64,000 nucleotides of DNA from Hyphomicrobiales bacterium (GTDB taxonomy: Bacteria; Pseudomonadota; Alphaproteobacteria; Rhizobiales; Rhizobiaceae), in the NCBI GenBank assembly GCA_900470155.1, contig UBZT01000003.1:62001-126000 (forward strand). Direction: 5' to 3'. Below, piece by piece: positions 7,638 to 16,590 of this stretch. The notes under the pieces are model-generated. The model was given only the letters and a program-made list of their open reading frames with translations, searched no databases and had not been told where the DNA came from. Positions within the stretch are counted from its first letter, which is position 1; every line of letters starts with the position of its first letter. The translations under genes and the position numbers were made by a program.

Positions 7638-8615
7638 ATGACCTTTCATTCCCGCAAACTTCTCCTCTCGGCCGCGCTCACCTTTGTCCTCTCAGGTTCC
7701 GCCTTCGCCGCCGAAGAGGTCAAGTTCCGTTATCTCGCCAGCCAGGGCGGCTTGTCCGCCCATGAGCTCGCCGCCGAACTCGGCTATTTCGACGGCACTG
7801 GCATCACCATCGAGAATGTCGGCTATGCCACGGGTGGCCCGGCCTCACTCATTGCGCTCGCCTCGGGCGATGTGGAAATCGGCAGTGCTGCCACCTCTGC
7901 TGTCTTGAACTCGATCATCGGTGGCAACGACTTCGTCGCGGCCTATCCGTCGAACGGCATCAACGACGAGGTCCAATCGATCTTCTACGTTCTGGAAGAC
8001 AGCCCCATCCGCGACATCAAGGACATTGCCGGCAAGACCGTCGCGGTCAACACGCTCGGTGCCCATCTCGACTATACGATCCGGGAAGCGCTGCATTCGG
8101 TCGGTTTGCCGACGGACGCCGCCAACCAGATCGTCGTCCCTGGCCCGCAGCTCGAACAGGTGCTGCGCTCGGGCCAGGTCGACGTCTCGGCCTTCGGCTA
8201 CTGGCAGACGACCTTCGAGGGTGAGGCGAAGCAGAAAGGAGGGCTCCGTGCGATCTTCGACGACACTGATGTTCTGGGCGAAATCGCCGGTGGCTTCATC
8301 GTGCTGCGCCGCGACTTCATCGAAAAACATCCTGAAGCCGCCAAGGTCTTCGTCGAGCAGTCCGAACGCGCCCTTGACTATGCGCGCGAGCATCCTGAGG
8401 AAACCAGGGTGATCTTCGCCAAGGCGCTGGCGACGCGCGGCGAGAACGCTGATATCGCCCAGTATTTCCGAGGTTATGGTGTGCGTCCGGGCGGCAAGGC
8501 GGTCGAGCGCGACCTGCAGTTCTGGATCGACGTTCTGGTGCGCGAAGGCAAGCTGAAGGAAGGCCAACTGTCGGCCAACGATATTCTCTATTCCTCCGAG
8601 ACGGCGAGCAACTGA
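7638..8615 (+). CDS. ABC transporter substrate-binding protein, aliphatic sulfonate type (SsuA-like)
   Basis: The 325-residue product begins with a cleavable signal peptide (MTFHSRKLLLSAALTFVLSG, Ala-rich cleavage SAFAA) and continues as an NMT1/SsuA-type periplasmic protein: VKFRYLASQGGLSAHELAAELGYFDGTGI, GGPASLIALASGDVEIGSAATSAVLNSIIGG, DIKDIAGKTVAVNTLGAHLDYTIREAL and QVDVSAFGYWQTTFE. The AHELA / ATSAV pattern is that of sulfonate and nitrate binders. An AAAGGAAA site precedes the ATG. Substrate is probably an alkane- or arylsulfonate or sulfone oxidised by the upstream LLM enzyme. Confidence 0.9.
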   Translation: MTFHSRKLLLSAALTFVLSGSAFAAEEVKFRYLASQGGLSAHELAAELGYFDGTGITIENVGYATGGPASLIALASGDVEIGSAATSAVLNSIIGGNDFVAAYPSNGINDEVQSIFYVLEDSPIRDIKDIAGKTVAVNTLGAHLDYTIREALHSVGLPTDAANQIVVPGPQLEQVLRSGQVDVSAFGYWQTTFEGEAKQKGGLRAIFDDTDVLGEIAGGFIVLRRDFIEKHPEAAKVFVEQSERALDYAREHPEETRVIFAKALATRGENADIAQYFRGYGVRPGGKAVERDLQFWIDVLVREGKLKEGQLSANDILYSSETASN

Positions 8616-8618
8616 GAC

Positions 8619-9392
8619 ATGGCGCTCGCTCAGTCCAACAGCATTCGAGGAGAGGTGACGATCCGTCACCTCTCCAAGACCTTCACCCTTAACGGACAGC
8701 CGCTACCGGTCCTGAAAGATCTCAATCTCACCATCCGCTCCGGCGAGAGCCTGGCGATCGTCGGAGCCAGTGGCTCGGGCAAGACGACACTTCTCCGGAT
8801 CCTGGCCGGCCTCGAAGACGCCGACAGCGGTGACGTACTGATCGACGGGCGCCGTATCCGTGGCGTCGGCGCCGAGCGCGCGGTCATCTTCCAGGAGCCA
8901 CGCTTGCTGCCCTGGCTGACCGTCATAGACAACATCGGCTTTGGCTTGGAAACAAGAGGCCTGTCACGCGACGAGTCGCGTTTCATTTCCCAGCGTTATG
9001 TCGATCTCGTTGGCCTGAAGGGCTTCGAAACAGCCTATCCGCGCCAGCTATCTGGCGGCATGGCACAAAGGGTCGGCATTGCCCGCGCGCTCGCTGTCCA
9101 GCCGGAGATTCTGCTGCTTGACGAACCCTTGGGTGCGCTCGATGCCATGACCAAGATCGGCATGCAGCAGGAACTCGCGCGCATCTGGAAGGAGGAGGAC
9201 GTGACGACTGTGCTCGTCACCCATGATCTCGAAGAAGCGATCTTCCTCGCAGACCGGATTTTGATCCTGCCACGCGAAAAGGGCGGCGAACCCAGGCTCA
9301 TCGACATCGACCTTCCACGCCCCCGCGATCGCAGCGCCCCCGGCTTTGTCCGTCAGCGTGAGGAGTTGCTGAGGCTGTTCGGACTGCATTGA
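8619..9392 (+). CDS. ABC transporter ATP-binding protein, sulfonate type (SsuB-like)
   Basis: The 257-residue ATPase shows Walker A GASGSGKTTL (about residue 51), Q-loop VIFQEPRLLPWLTV, signature LSGGMAQRVGIARAL, Walker B ILLLDEPLGALDAMT and the switch His in VTHDLEEA. The QEPRLLPWL string is typical of the nitrate/sulfonate/taurine subfamily. It starts 3 nt after the binding-protein stop and is the last gene of the operon. Confidence 0.92.
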   Translation: MALAQSNSIRGEVTIRHLSKTFTLNGQPLPVLKDLNLTIRSGESLAIVGASGSGKTTLLRILAGLEDADSGDVLIDGRRIRGVGAERAVIFQEPRLLPWLTVIDNIGFGLETRGLSRDESRFISQRYVDLVGLKGFETAYPRQLSGGMAQRVGIARALAVQPEILLLDEPLGALDAMTKIGMQQELARIWKEEDVTTVLVTHDLEEAIFLADRILILPREKGGEPRLIDIDLPRPRDRSAPGFVRQREELLRLFGLH

Positions 9393-9547
9393 GAATGTGG
9401 ACAGCGCGAGACCGATGATTGCGGTGAACTCTGATAAGCGCTCGATCATATGCCTCAGCATGCTAAGGCGGTGTGCTGCGGATCGTCAGCGCCTCGCCCT
9501 GAGCCGTCCCACAATGACGGGGTCCGTCGCGGCATGGCCAACAGGAC

Positions 9548-10345
9548 CTAGTCCGCCTGCTTTGCCGTCGCCACCGGTGTGGTAATCAGCTTGAACGCCG
9601 CCATCTCCTCCGGCGTCAGGTAGTAGAGCCGGTCCGGGGGCGTTTCGAGCGCGTGGATCAAGAGCCCGTTGCCGATGCCCATCTCATTCAGATGTCGGGC
9701 AATGCGCGCGGTCGTGCTCTGGGCACCGGACATGGCCTGTTCTGGAGAGGGCCGCACCTCGCCGGCATTGAAGACCTGATGCACGCCGAGGATGGCGTTC
9801 TCTGCCGCTTCGCGCGCCACGCCGCCGGCAAACACCAGGGGGCAGGAGGACGCGCAGAGCGCCTTGGTCGCAACCTTCGTGTTCAGGCCCTTTTCCCGGA
9901 TCAGTTTCGACATGGTCAGCGCATCCTCGACCGAGCCGCCCGGCGAATTGAGCGTCACCGCCGTCACATACTCGCCCCGCGCCGCGATTTCCTCGGCGAA
10001 GCGGTCGGCGGCTCCTGGGTCGATCGATCCTTCCGCCTTCAGTATGCCGCCGGGCAGGAGTTCGAAGCGTATCGGTTGACGGAGGATTTCGCGAGACGTT
10101 TCCGGTTCCATCGGCGGTGCCCCAGGTACGCCTTCGGTGAGAGCAGGCGGAAGCACGGGCGCGTCGGTCGTCATCGGATCGTGGCCGGGACGTGCCGCAT
10201 TGGCGAGGCTCATTTCGCGCAGGTCGACGAAGAGGAATGTCCCCGCCGCTGCGAGAAGCCCGAAGAATGCACCGCGCATCAGCAGGCCGTCGTCGGCGCT
10301 GAGCATGGCTGCCTTCAGGCGCAGGGCAAGCGAGGGGCGGTTCAC
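9548..10345 (-). CDS. Membrane-anchored ClpP-fold serine protease-like protein (COG3904)
   Basis: The 265-residue protein has one N-terminal membrane segment (about 24-40), a proline-rich linker and a ClpP/crotonase-type domain. Catalytic-looking residues are Ser167 in CASSC, His189 in LGVHQVF and Asp238 in TPPDRLYYLTPEE, matching ClpP order Ser-His-Asp, with the SPGGSVEDAL strand-turn before them. Two cysteines bracket the nucleophile. The domain should face the periplasm. The start is GTG, sharing four bases with the stop of the upstream membrane protein (GTGA), so the two are translated together and probably act together. The substrate is unknown. Confidence 0.75.
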   Translation of the reverse strand: MNRPSLALRLKAAMLSADDGLLMRGAFFGLLAAAGTFLFVDLREMSLANAARPGHDPMTTDAPVLPPALTEGVPGAPPMEPETSREILRQPIRFELLPGGILKAEGSIDPGAADRFAEEIAARGEYVTAVTLNSPGGSVEDALTMSKLIREKGLNTKVATKALCASSCPLVFAGGVAREAAENAILGVHQVFNAGEVRPSPEQAMSGAQSTTARIARHLNEMGIGNGLLIHALETPPDRLYYLTPEEMAAFKLITTPVATAKQAD

Positions 10346-11649
10346 GCGGGCGGACCCTTTCGCGGAGCCTTGGCCGATATGTCGAGACTGGTGATGTTGG
10401 AATCCGCCCGCGCGCGCTCGTCCTCGGTTTCCGTTGTCTGCAAGGCCTGCTCCACCGAGATGCCCTGCCGGCCAAGCGCGCGCTGCACCTCTAGCGCTTC
10501 CAAGAGTTCTGCCGCGGTTATCCGCTGGGCAAAGGGCAGCCGCTCATCCTGACGGCGGATCGCACCGTGAACGATTGTCAGGATGAAGACGAGCACGGCG
10601 GGCAGCAGGTCGATCGAAATCGCGCCAGCCCAGGCCGGGATGAAATCGGCGGCATAGCGCAGGACGGCTTCCGCGGAGGACAGGGGCACGAAGCGACGCT
10701 CCGCCACGGGCTCTCGTGCCAGGATGTCGTCTGCGGCTTGCGAAAGAACCTGCGATTGGGCGGAGACCGACGCGCGGATCGTCTGCATCACCTGGTCCTG
10801 GCGGTCGGCGAGATCGGCCGCCTGGCCGTCGGCGACCGGCGCGATGAAGCCGAGCGACAGATCTTCGGCCGCGCGCTTGACGGAGGGGGCGATCGAGGTC
10901 TGTTGCAGAGACGTGATGACGCCCGAGAGAGCCACGACCTCGGCGGAGAACTCGTCGCTACGCGGTGCCACCGCCCCTGGCGCCGAGACCAAAGTGCGCA
11001 TTGTTTCCAGATGGCTGCGCCCCTGGTCGAAGAGCGTGGTCACCCGCTCGCGGGAGGCGGTGATGCCGGTTTCCAGTTCGTTCAGCTGCGACGACATCTG
11101 CGATAGAAGCTGTACGACGCTGCCGGAACCTGTCGTTCCCGTCAGTGCTCCGCTCTGGCGTTCGTCCTCGGCAAGCCTTGAAAAGCGCTCCGATGTGCGC
11201 TGGATGTCCGGCAGCAGGCTTTGTGCGGCGAGCGCGTTCTGATGGGCCTGGTCGAGGTCGGCCGTATAGTCTTGCACCGTCTCGGCCAGATGCTGTTCGA
11301 GCGCCGCAGAGCCGGCAAGGGCAGCCGCATTCAACCAGCTCGACATGGCGATGATCATGACGCAGCCGAGTGCCATCACGCCGATCATGGCACCGCGCGC
11401 CGCAGCACCTGTGACATGCGGATAGAAGCGCGCCATGTAGGACCAGAAGGCGTAGATCGCGACTGACACCGAAGCCGCGTAAATGATGGCGGCAAAGAAG
11501 ACCGCCGCCGGTGAGCCGTCGAGGAGGCTACGGACCCCGAGATAGGTATAGACGCCGGAGGCGAGGGCCAGGACTGCAAGCGCAAAGCGCGTCATGGTTT
11601 CGACGGCGACGACGCCGTCCTGCAAGCGATGCGATGCGCCAAGCGCCAT
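10342..11649 (-). CDS. Large membrane protein with periplasmic coiled coil, function unknown
   Basis: I do not recognise this 435-residue protein. Three hydrophobic segments lie near the N-terminus (about 21-36, 47-70, 86-110), then a long helical region rich in Gln, Glu, Ala and Leu (about 115-310) with coiled-coil character, then one more membrane segment (AWAGAISIDLLPAVLVFILTIVHG) and a charged cytoplasmic tail of about 80 residues. GGAGGT lies 4 nt before the ATG. It is coupled to the ClpP-fold gene by GTGA overlap, suggesting a protease with a membrane scaffold or adaptor. Confidence 0.75.
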   Translation of the reverse strand: MALGASHRLQDGVVAVETMTRFALAVLALASGVYTYLGVRSLLDGSPAAVFFAAIIYAASVSVAIYAFWSYMARFYPHVTGAAARGAMIGVMALGCVMIIAMSSWLNAAALAGSAALEQHLAETVQDYTADLDQAHQNALAAQSLLPDIQRTSERFSRLAEDERQSGALTGTTGSGSVVQLLSQMSSQLNELETGITASRERVTTLFDQGRSHLETMRTLVSAPGAVAPRSDEFSAEVVALSGVITSLQQTSIAPSVKRAAEDLSLGFIAPVADGQAADLADRQDQVMQTIRASVSAQSQVLSQAADDILAREPVAERRFVPLSSAEAVLRYAADFIPAWAGAISIDLLPAVLVFILTIVHGAIRRQDERLPFAQRITAAELLEALEVQRALGRQGISVEQALQTTETEDERARADSNITSLDISAKAPRKGPPA

Positions 11650-12074
11650 GGAGACCTCCGACAGGAATGAATTCTTAACAAGCTCTTAAGAAGCGGGCAA
11701 AATGAAGGCTGCAGCGAGGCTTCTTCTTAGCTGTGTAGGGGAAAGTGTCGCCATGAACGGCAATCTGGGAAAGATCGCGCCGATTGGCCGCATGCCTCAC
11801 GGTTCGGAACTGGCGCCGGGACGCTGGGCGATAACGAGGTGACCGTCGATGTCGAGCTTTCCACGCCAGTAGTGCCGCGTGTGGCCGTCCAGGCGCTTTA
11901 CAGCTGCATGGTGTTTGAGCTGCCACAGGGCAACGGCAACGCTATCCGTGAATTATGCTGGAGCACACAAACAATTCATCTCTGCGCAACAGCACTGCTT
12001 CGGTCTATGCTGGCCCTATCGGCTATGTGATATCGACCGCCTTGTTGGCGACAAGAGTCCGGTCGATGGCGGGA
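11650..12074. other. 425-bp gap holding the promoter region of the membrane-protease pair
   Basis: No convincing gene is visible. The left part contains the inverted repeat at 11672-11692 before the membrane-protein gene; the right part runs up to the convergently placed hydrolase 3' end. A short + strand frame near 11839 has no ribosome site or recognisable product. Confidence 0.5.
11672..11692. promoter_or_regulatory. Inverted repeat TTCTTAA-N7-TTAAGAA before the membrane-protease operon
   Basis: Perfect 7-bp arms at 11672-11678 and 11686-11692, 23 nt upstream of the membrane-protein ATG (minus strand). Position and symmetry suit an operator or a hairpin in the leader. No regulator can be named. 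Confidence 0.35.
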
Positions 12075-13415
12075 TCATCCGCGCGGACCACCACGCTCCT
12101 TGACCATGTCGGCGAGGCGGCGGAAGACGCGTGGCGACTGGCGAACGCCATCGTGTTCGTATTCGTTTGTCACCCAGCTTTCGACATTGCCAACACGCGC
12201 GGCCGTGTCGAGCGATAATTCGGCATCCACATACATGTCGTCGAAGTAGACGGCGGCGGCCACCGGCACCTCGTTTTCGGCCAAGCGCGACAGATCGTAT
12301 AATGGCCCGTAGCTTTCTCGCGCCGCCAGTGCGGTCGCACCCGCCCGGAATGGCCGCAGGGACCGTATTTCCTCGAACATCCACGGAAACATCATTTCGC
12401 CGGTGAACGGCAATGGCCGGCGCGTCTCGTCAAACTCGGGAAACTCGGCGCGAAGGCGGTCTGCCGCCCAGCCGGTGGCGCCGACGCCTTGCCCGTAAAT
12501 GCTTTCCTGCAAGACTGCGAACAGCGGATTGCCGTCGTAGGAGGTCGCCGCCATCACCGAGGCCAGGAATGTGTCCGACAGCCGGTCCTCGGTACCGCTC
12601 GAGAAGGCTTCGTCGACGAGCCAGTGAATGTTTTCAAAGCCGGGCGCCATGCCGAAGTCGATGCCGGCAGACTGCAGGCGCCGCACCGAGAGGCGGTCGC
12701 CGTCGGGCAGGATCACCTGGTTGGCGGCGATGAAATCGGCGATCCGCCCAATCCGTTCCCGGTCCTGCGGATAGCGCTCGTAGTATCGCTTGGTCTTGGC
12801 GGCCACGCGCGGGTAGGTGCGGCGATAGACGTCGTCGGCTGTTGCCGTCAGTCCGGCAAGCCCTCCGGTGACGTAGCAGGCGGCAAGTCCTTCCGGTGCC
12901 GTCGAGAGATAGGTCAATGTCAGGAAGCCGCCATAGCTCTGGCCAAGCGTTTCCCAGCGCTTGTCGCCATAGACGGTTTTGCGGACATGCTCGAAATCCG
13001 CAACGATGCTGTCGGCACGAAACTGCAGCAGATAGTCCGCAGCGGCCTCGCCGTCTTGTGCGAACCGTTCCATCGTTGCGGTCTCGATGCGCGTGCTGCG
13101 TCCGGTGCCACGCTGGTCGATGAGGATCACGCGGTGGGTGCGGATCGCCTCGAACAGCCAGGACGGCCCGCCATTCACCGGCCGCGGCGACTTGCCACCC
13201 GGGCCGCCCTGCAGGAAGGCGAGCAGCGGAAGGTCTTCTGCGCATCGGACGGGATCACAGATCTCGCGGACGAAGACTTCGATGCTTTCGCCATCCGGTT
13301 TCGACCAGTCGAGCGGGACGGGGATCAGCCGGTCGCGAACAAGAAGACCCGGAATGATGTATTCGGAAACGGCCACAGATCTGTCCTTTATCATTTGTCC
13401 CTGAAAGCGGGTCAT
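12075..13415 (-). CDS. Alpha/beta hydrolase, proline iminopeptidase-like (peptidase family S33)
   Basis: The 446-residue product carries LQGGPGG (oxyanion-hole segment, about 69-74), DQRGTGRS (100-107) and the nucleophile elbow GQSYGG with Ser160, the set that defines proline iminopeptidases and related tricorn-interacting/SAP-type hydrolases. It should release N-terminal proline or hydrolyse a related amide in the cytoplasm; no signal peptide is visible. Starts at 13415 and 13394 (MIKDRSVAV) are both possible; the second begins nearer the family homology. It stands alone between unrelated loci, 95 bp from the sugar-transport ATPase gene in the same direction. Confidence 0.8.
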   Translation of the reverse strand: MTRFQGQMIKDRSVAVSEYIIPGLLVRDRLIPVPLDWSKPDGESIEVFVREICDPVRCAEDLPLLAFLQGGPGGKSPRPVNGGPSWLFEAIRTHRVILIDQRGTGRSTRIETATMERFAQDGEAAADYLLQFRADSIVADFEHVRKTVYGDKRWETLGQSYGGFLTLTYLSTAPEGLAACYVTGGLAGLTATADDVYRRTYPRVAAKTKRYYERYPQDRERIGRIADFIAANQVILPDGDRLSVRRLQSAGIDFGMAPGFENIHWLVDEAFSSGTEDRLSDTFLASVMAATSYDGNPLFAVLQESIYGQGVGATGWAADRLRAEFPEFDETRRPLPFTGEMMFPWMFEEIRSLRPFRAGATALAARESYGPLYDLSRLAENEVPVAAAVYFDDMYVDAELSLDTAARVGNVESWVTNEYEHDGVRQSPRVFRRLADMVKERGGPRG

Positions 13416-13510
13416 TTCGGCGAGGATCGCTCATGCTGCGCATCGCCGCGATGAATGTGCCGCCGCGTAATCCATCGCGTTGAGGTCCGCAACAGACCAC
13501 CGGCCGCTTG

Positions 13511-14608
13511 TCAGATCGCCAGCGAACGCTCGGTATCGCAGTCGAACAGGTGCATCTGGTTCATGTTGATCGACAAAGGCATGATTGCTCCAGCCCTCAG
13601 TGCCGTGTCCGGTTCGATGCTGGCGCAGACACCGTTCGCGCCGATGTTGAAATACACCATGGTCGTCGCGCCGAGCGGCTCCACCAGGTCGACCGGCGCA
13701 TCGAGCGGCATCCAGCCGGAGCGATCCTGCCGGCTGGAGATCGATTCAGGCCGGATGCCGAACGTGACCTGGCGGCCGGCATGCGGGCGAAACACCGCCG
13801 CCCTTGCCGCGGGCACATGCAGGCGTATGCCGTTTTCCAGTACGACAAAAAGCTCTTCGCCTTCGGCGATCAACTGCGCCGGCAGGAAATTCATCGACGG
13901 CGAGCCGATGAAGCCGGCGACGAACTTGCTCACCGGATTGCGATAGAGCTCCTGCGGCTCGCCCATCTGTTCGACGATGCCCTGGTTCATCACTACGACG
14001 CGATCCGCCATGGTCATCGCTTCCACCTGGTCGTGGGTAACGTAGACGGTCGTCGTCGGCAGCAGTTGATGAAGGCGCTTGATCTCTGTGCGCATCTTCA
14101 CCCGAAGCTTTGCGTCGAGGTTCGACAGCGGCTCGTCGAACAGGAACACCTTCGGATTGCGGACGATGGCGCGCCCCATGGCGACACGCTGGCGCTGGCC
14201 ACCGGAAAGCTGGCCCGGGCGACGGTCGAGAAGCTCGGTTATATGCAGGGTCTCCACGGCCATCGCGATCCGCTTGTCGATCTCGGCTTTGGGCAGGCTC
14301 TGCTGTTCCAGGCAGAAGGAGATGTTCTCCCGCACAGTCATGTGTGGATAGAGCGCATAGTTCTGGAACACCATCGCGATGTCGCGCTTGCCGGGGCCGA
14401 GCGTGTTGACGACCTTGTCGCCGATGATGATCTGGCCATCGGAGATGTGCTCAAGCCCGGCAATCATCCGCAATGTGGTCGACTTGCCGCAACCCGACGG
14501 CCCGACAAAGACGACAAACTCCTTGTCTTCGATTTCGAGGCTGACCCCGCGCACGGCCTCGTAGATGCCGTAGGACTTGACCACGTCCTTGAGTACCAGT
14601 CTTGCCAT
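13511..14608 (-). CDS. Sugar ABC transporter ATP-binding protein (UgpC/MalK type)
   Basis: The 365-residue protein has Walker A GPSGCGKSTT, Q-loop MVFQNYALYPHMTV, signature LSGGQRQRVAMGRAI, Walker B VFLFDEPLSNLDAKLR, switch His in VTHDQVEAM and a C-terminal TOBE/OB region (GIRPESI). This is the carbohydrate-importer subfamily CUT1. It is the last gene of the operon that starts with the binding protein at 19751 and powers the permeases at 16591-18380. It starts 9 nt after the GH127 gene. Confidence 0.93.
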   Translation of the reverse strand: MARLVLKDVVKSYGIYEAVRGVSLEIEDKEFVVFVGPSGCGKSTTLRMIAGLEHISDGQIIIGDKVVNTLGPGKRDIAMVFQNYALYPHMTVRENISFCLEQQSLPKAEIDKRIAMAVETLHITELLDRRPGQLSGGQRQRVAMGRAIVRNPKVFLFDEPLSNLDAKLRVKMRTEIKRLHQLLPTTTVYVTHDQVEAMTMADRVVVMNQGIVEQMGEPQELYRNPVSKFVAGFIGSPSMNFLPAQLIAEGEELFVVLENGIRLHVPAARAAVFRPHAGRQVTFGIRPESISSRQDRSGWMPLDAPVDLVEPLGATTMVYFNIGANGVCASIEPDTALRAGAIMPLSINMNQMHLFDCDTERSLAI

Positions 14609-14617
14609 GTCGGTTTC

Positions 14618-16564
14618 CTATTCTTCCAAAAGCCAGACCTGCATCGCGCCGTGGTCACGATTGGCCCAGAGGTGATAGGGAATGGCCTTGAATTCCCTCG
14701 GCTTCAAGACGGGCGGGACGTTGCGGTAGAGCACGCCTGTCCAGTCCGCCGCATCTGCTTCCATCGCCTTGCCTTCCAGCACGACGGCCCCACCGAGCAA
14801 CCCGGCCTCGAAGCGCGGTTCAATAGGCGCCTCGGGGGAGATGCGCAGCCGTTGCGGTTCCGTGCCGATATCCGTCTCTTCGACGCAGTAGACCACCGGA
14901 CCGCGCTTGAAGGCAACACGATGCGCATCTTCTCCGACCGCCGGATGGGCATAGAGCCGGTCGACCGGCATGGCGAAGGACAGACGGATCTCGTCGCCAT
15001 CCGTCCAATCGCGCGTGATCGCGACATAGCCCTTGTCGATCGACGCGGCCCAATCGATCTCCTCGCCGTTGACCCAGATGCGGGTGGTGCGGCACCAGCC
15101 CGGATTGCGCAATCGCAAGGTCAGCGAGACGGGCGCAGAAAGCCCGACAGACAGGCAGACATCACCCTCCCAGGGATAGGCCGTATCCTGGCGCAGGCGA
15201 ACGAAATGGCCGTCAACGTCCAACTCGGCCGTGTTGGCGCCGTAGAGATGGACGGCAATGTCGCGGCCCTTGGCCGAATAGAAATACTGGCCGAGCGAGG
15301 TGATCATACGGGCGAGATTAGCGGGGCAGCATGGGCAATTGTGCCATTTCCAGCGCCGGTTCTGCCCGTGACTTTCGAGCACATTCTCGTAGAAATAATG
15401 CTCTCCGTCGCGGGATATGCCCGAGAGCGCGCCATTAAACAGCACGGTCTCCAGCGCGTCCGTGAATTTTGCGTCGAGGTCGATCTGGGCCATGCGATGC
15501 CCCCAGAAGCCGAGCGCAACTGCCGCGCAGGTCTCTGCATAGGCGGTTTCGTTCGGCAGGTCGAAGGCGCGGGTGAAGCCTTCGTTCGACGCCGAGGGTC
15601 CAAGTCCGCCGGTCACATAGAGCTGCCGGCCGGTCAGGTTGTCGAACAGTCGATCGCAGGCAGACTTCAGGCTCGGATCATCGTTCTCAAAGGCAAGATC
15701 GGTCATCGCCGAGAACAGATACATGGCACGCACGGCATGACCCACGACTTCAGTCTGTTCGCGCACCGGCATATGCGCCTGACTATAGGCATAGGTCGAA
15801 TAGACGTAATCAGCCGGATCCTCGCCGCGACGGCGGGCTTCGTCATCGAAATACGAAGGCATGCGCCCTCGTTCTTCAACGAAATAGGTCGCGAGATCGA
15901 GGTAACGGCTATCGTCTGTCAGCCGATAGAGCTTGACCAGCGCCAGTTCGATCTCCTCATGGGCGTCGTAGCCGCGCAGTTGACCCGGCCCGGTGCCGAA
16001 TGTGTCGATGATATGATCGACGGCGCGGATCATCACATCCAGAAACCGTCTTTTGCCGGTGGCCTCGAAATAGGCGATCGCTCCTTCGAGCAGATGGCCC
16101 ATCGAGTACATTTCGTGCAGGTCGCGCAGGTTGGTCCAGCGCTTCTCCGGCTCGCGGCGGATGAACCAGCTGTTGAGATAACCGTCGGCCATCTGACCGT
16201 GCTCGAGCTTCGTGACGATCGCGTCGATCTTGGCTTCGATATCCGGGTTAGGGTTGTTCTTCAGCGTATAGCTGGCGGCCTCGATCCATTTGCCGAAGTC
16301 GGAATCGAAGAAATGCTGCATCGACAGGCCGCTCGGCTGGATCGGTCGGGCCAGCGGTCCGGCCGGCTTGTCGAAGTCGAGCACTTCGAGAAAACCCTCC
16401 TCTTCCAGACGCATATGTTGGGTCGGAATGGTGACGTCGCGCACGGTTTGCGACCAGCTTTTCCAGAAGCCGGCCTCGAAGGATACCCGGGCATGGTCGG
16501 CGGGAACGTAGCGTTCGAAATGACGCGTCACGCTGCCGTCCGCCTTTTTCAGGGACGAAGACAT
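14618..16564 (-). CDS. Glycoside hydrolase family 127, beta-L-arabinofuranosidase-like
   Basis: The 648-residue product matches the GH127 (DUF1680) family: an (alpha/alpha)6 domain with YAETCA (Glu344, Cys346) and HNCPCCPANLAR (Cys410, 412, 413), then beta-sandwich domains with RLRNPGW and YVAITRDWTDGDEIRL. In characterised GH127 enzymes a Zn-bound cysteine of the CC pair is the nucleophile and the Glu/Cys of the AETC segment are ligands. No signal peptide is seen, so it acts in the cytoplasm on imported oligosaccharide. The start at 16564 has AGGAG 5 nt upstream; the open frame continues upstream only as a shadow of the permease gene. Confidence 0.88.
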   Translation of the reverse strand: MSSSLKKADGSVTRHFERYVPADHARVSFEAGFWKSWSQTVRDVTIPTQHMRLEEEGFLEVLDFDKPAGPLARPIQPSGLSMQHFFDSDFGKWIEAASYTLKNNPNPDIEAKIDAIVTKLEHGQMADGYLNSWFIRREPEKRWTNLRDLHEMYSMGHLLEGAIAYFEATGKRRFLDVMIRAVDHIIDTFGTGPGQLRGYDAHEEIELALVKLYRLTDDSRYLDLATYFVEERGRMPSYFDDEARRRGEDPADYVYSTYAYSQAHMPVREQTEVVGHAVRAMYLFSAMTDLAFENDDPSLKSACDRLFDNLTGRQLYVTGGLGPSASNEGFTRAFDLPNETAYAETCAAVALGFWGHRMAQIDLDAKFTDALETVLFNGALSGISRDGEHYFYENVLESHGQNRRWKWHNCPCCPANLARMITSLGQYFYSAKGRDIAVHLYGANTAELDVDGHFVRLRQDTAYPWEGDVCLSVGLSAPVSLTLRLRNPGWCRTTRIWVNGEEIDWAASIDKGYVAITRDWTDGDEIRLSFAMPVDRLYAHPAVGEDAHRVAFKRGPVVYCVEETDIGTEPQRLRISPEAPIEPRFEAGLLGGAVVLEGKAMEADAADWTGVLYRNVPPVLKPREFKAIPYHLWANRDHGAMQVWLLEE

Positions 16565-16590
16565 AAGAACTCCTTTGCAGAATCTGCGGA

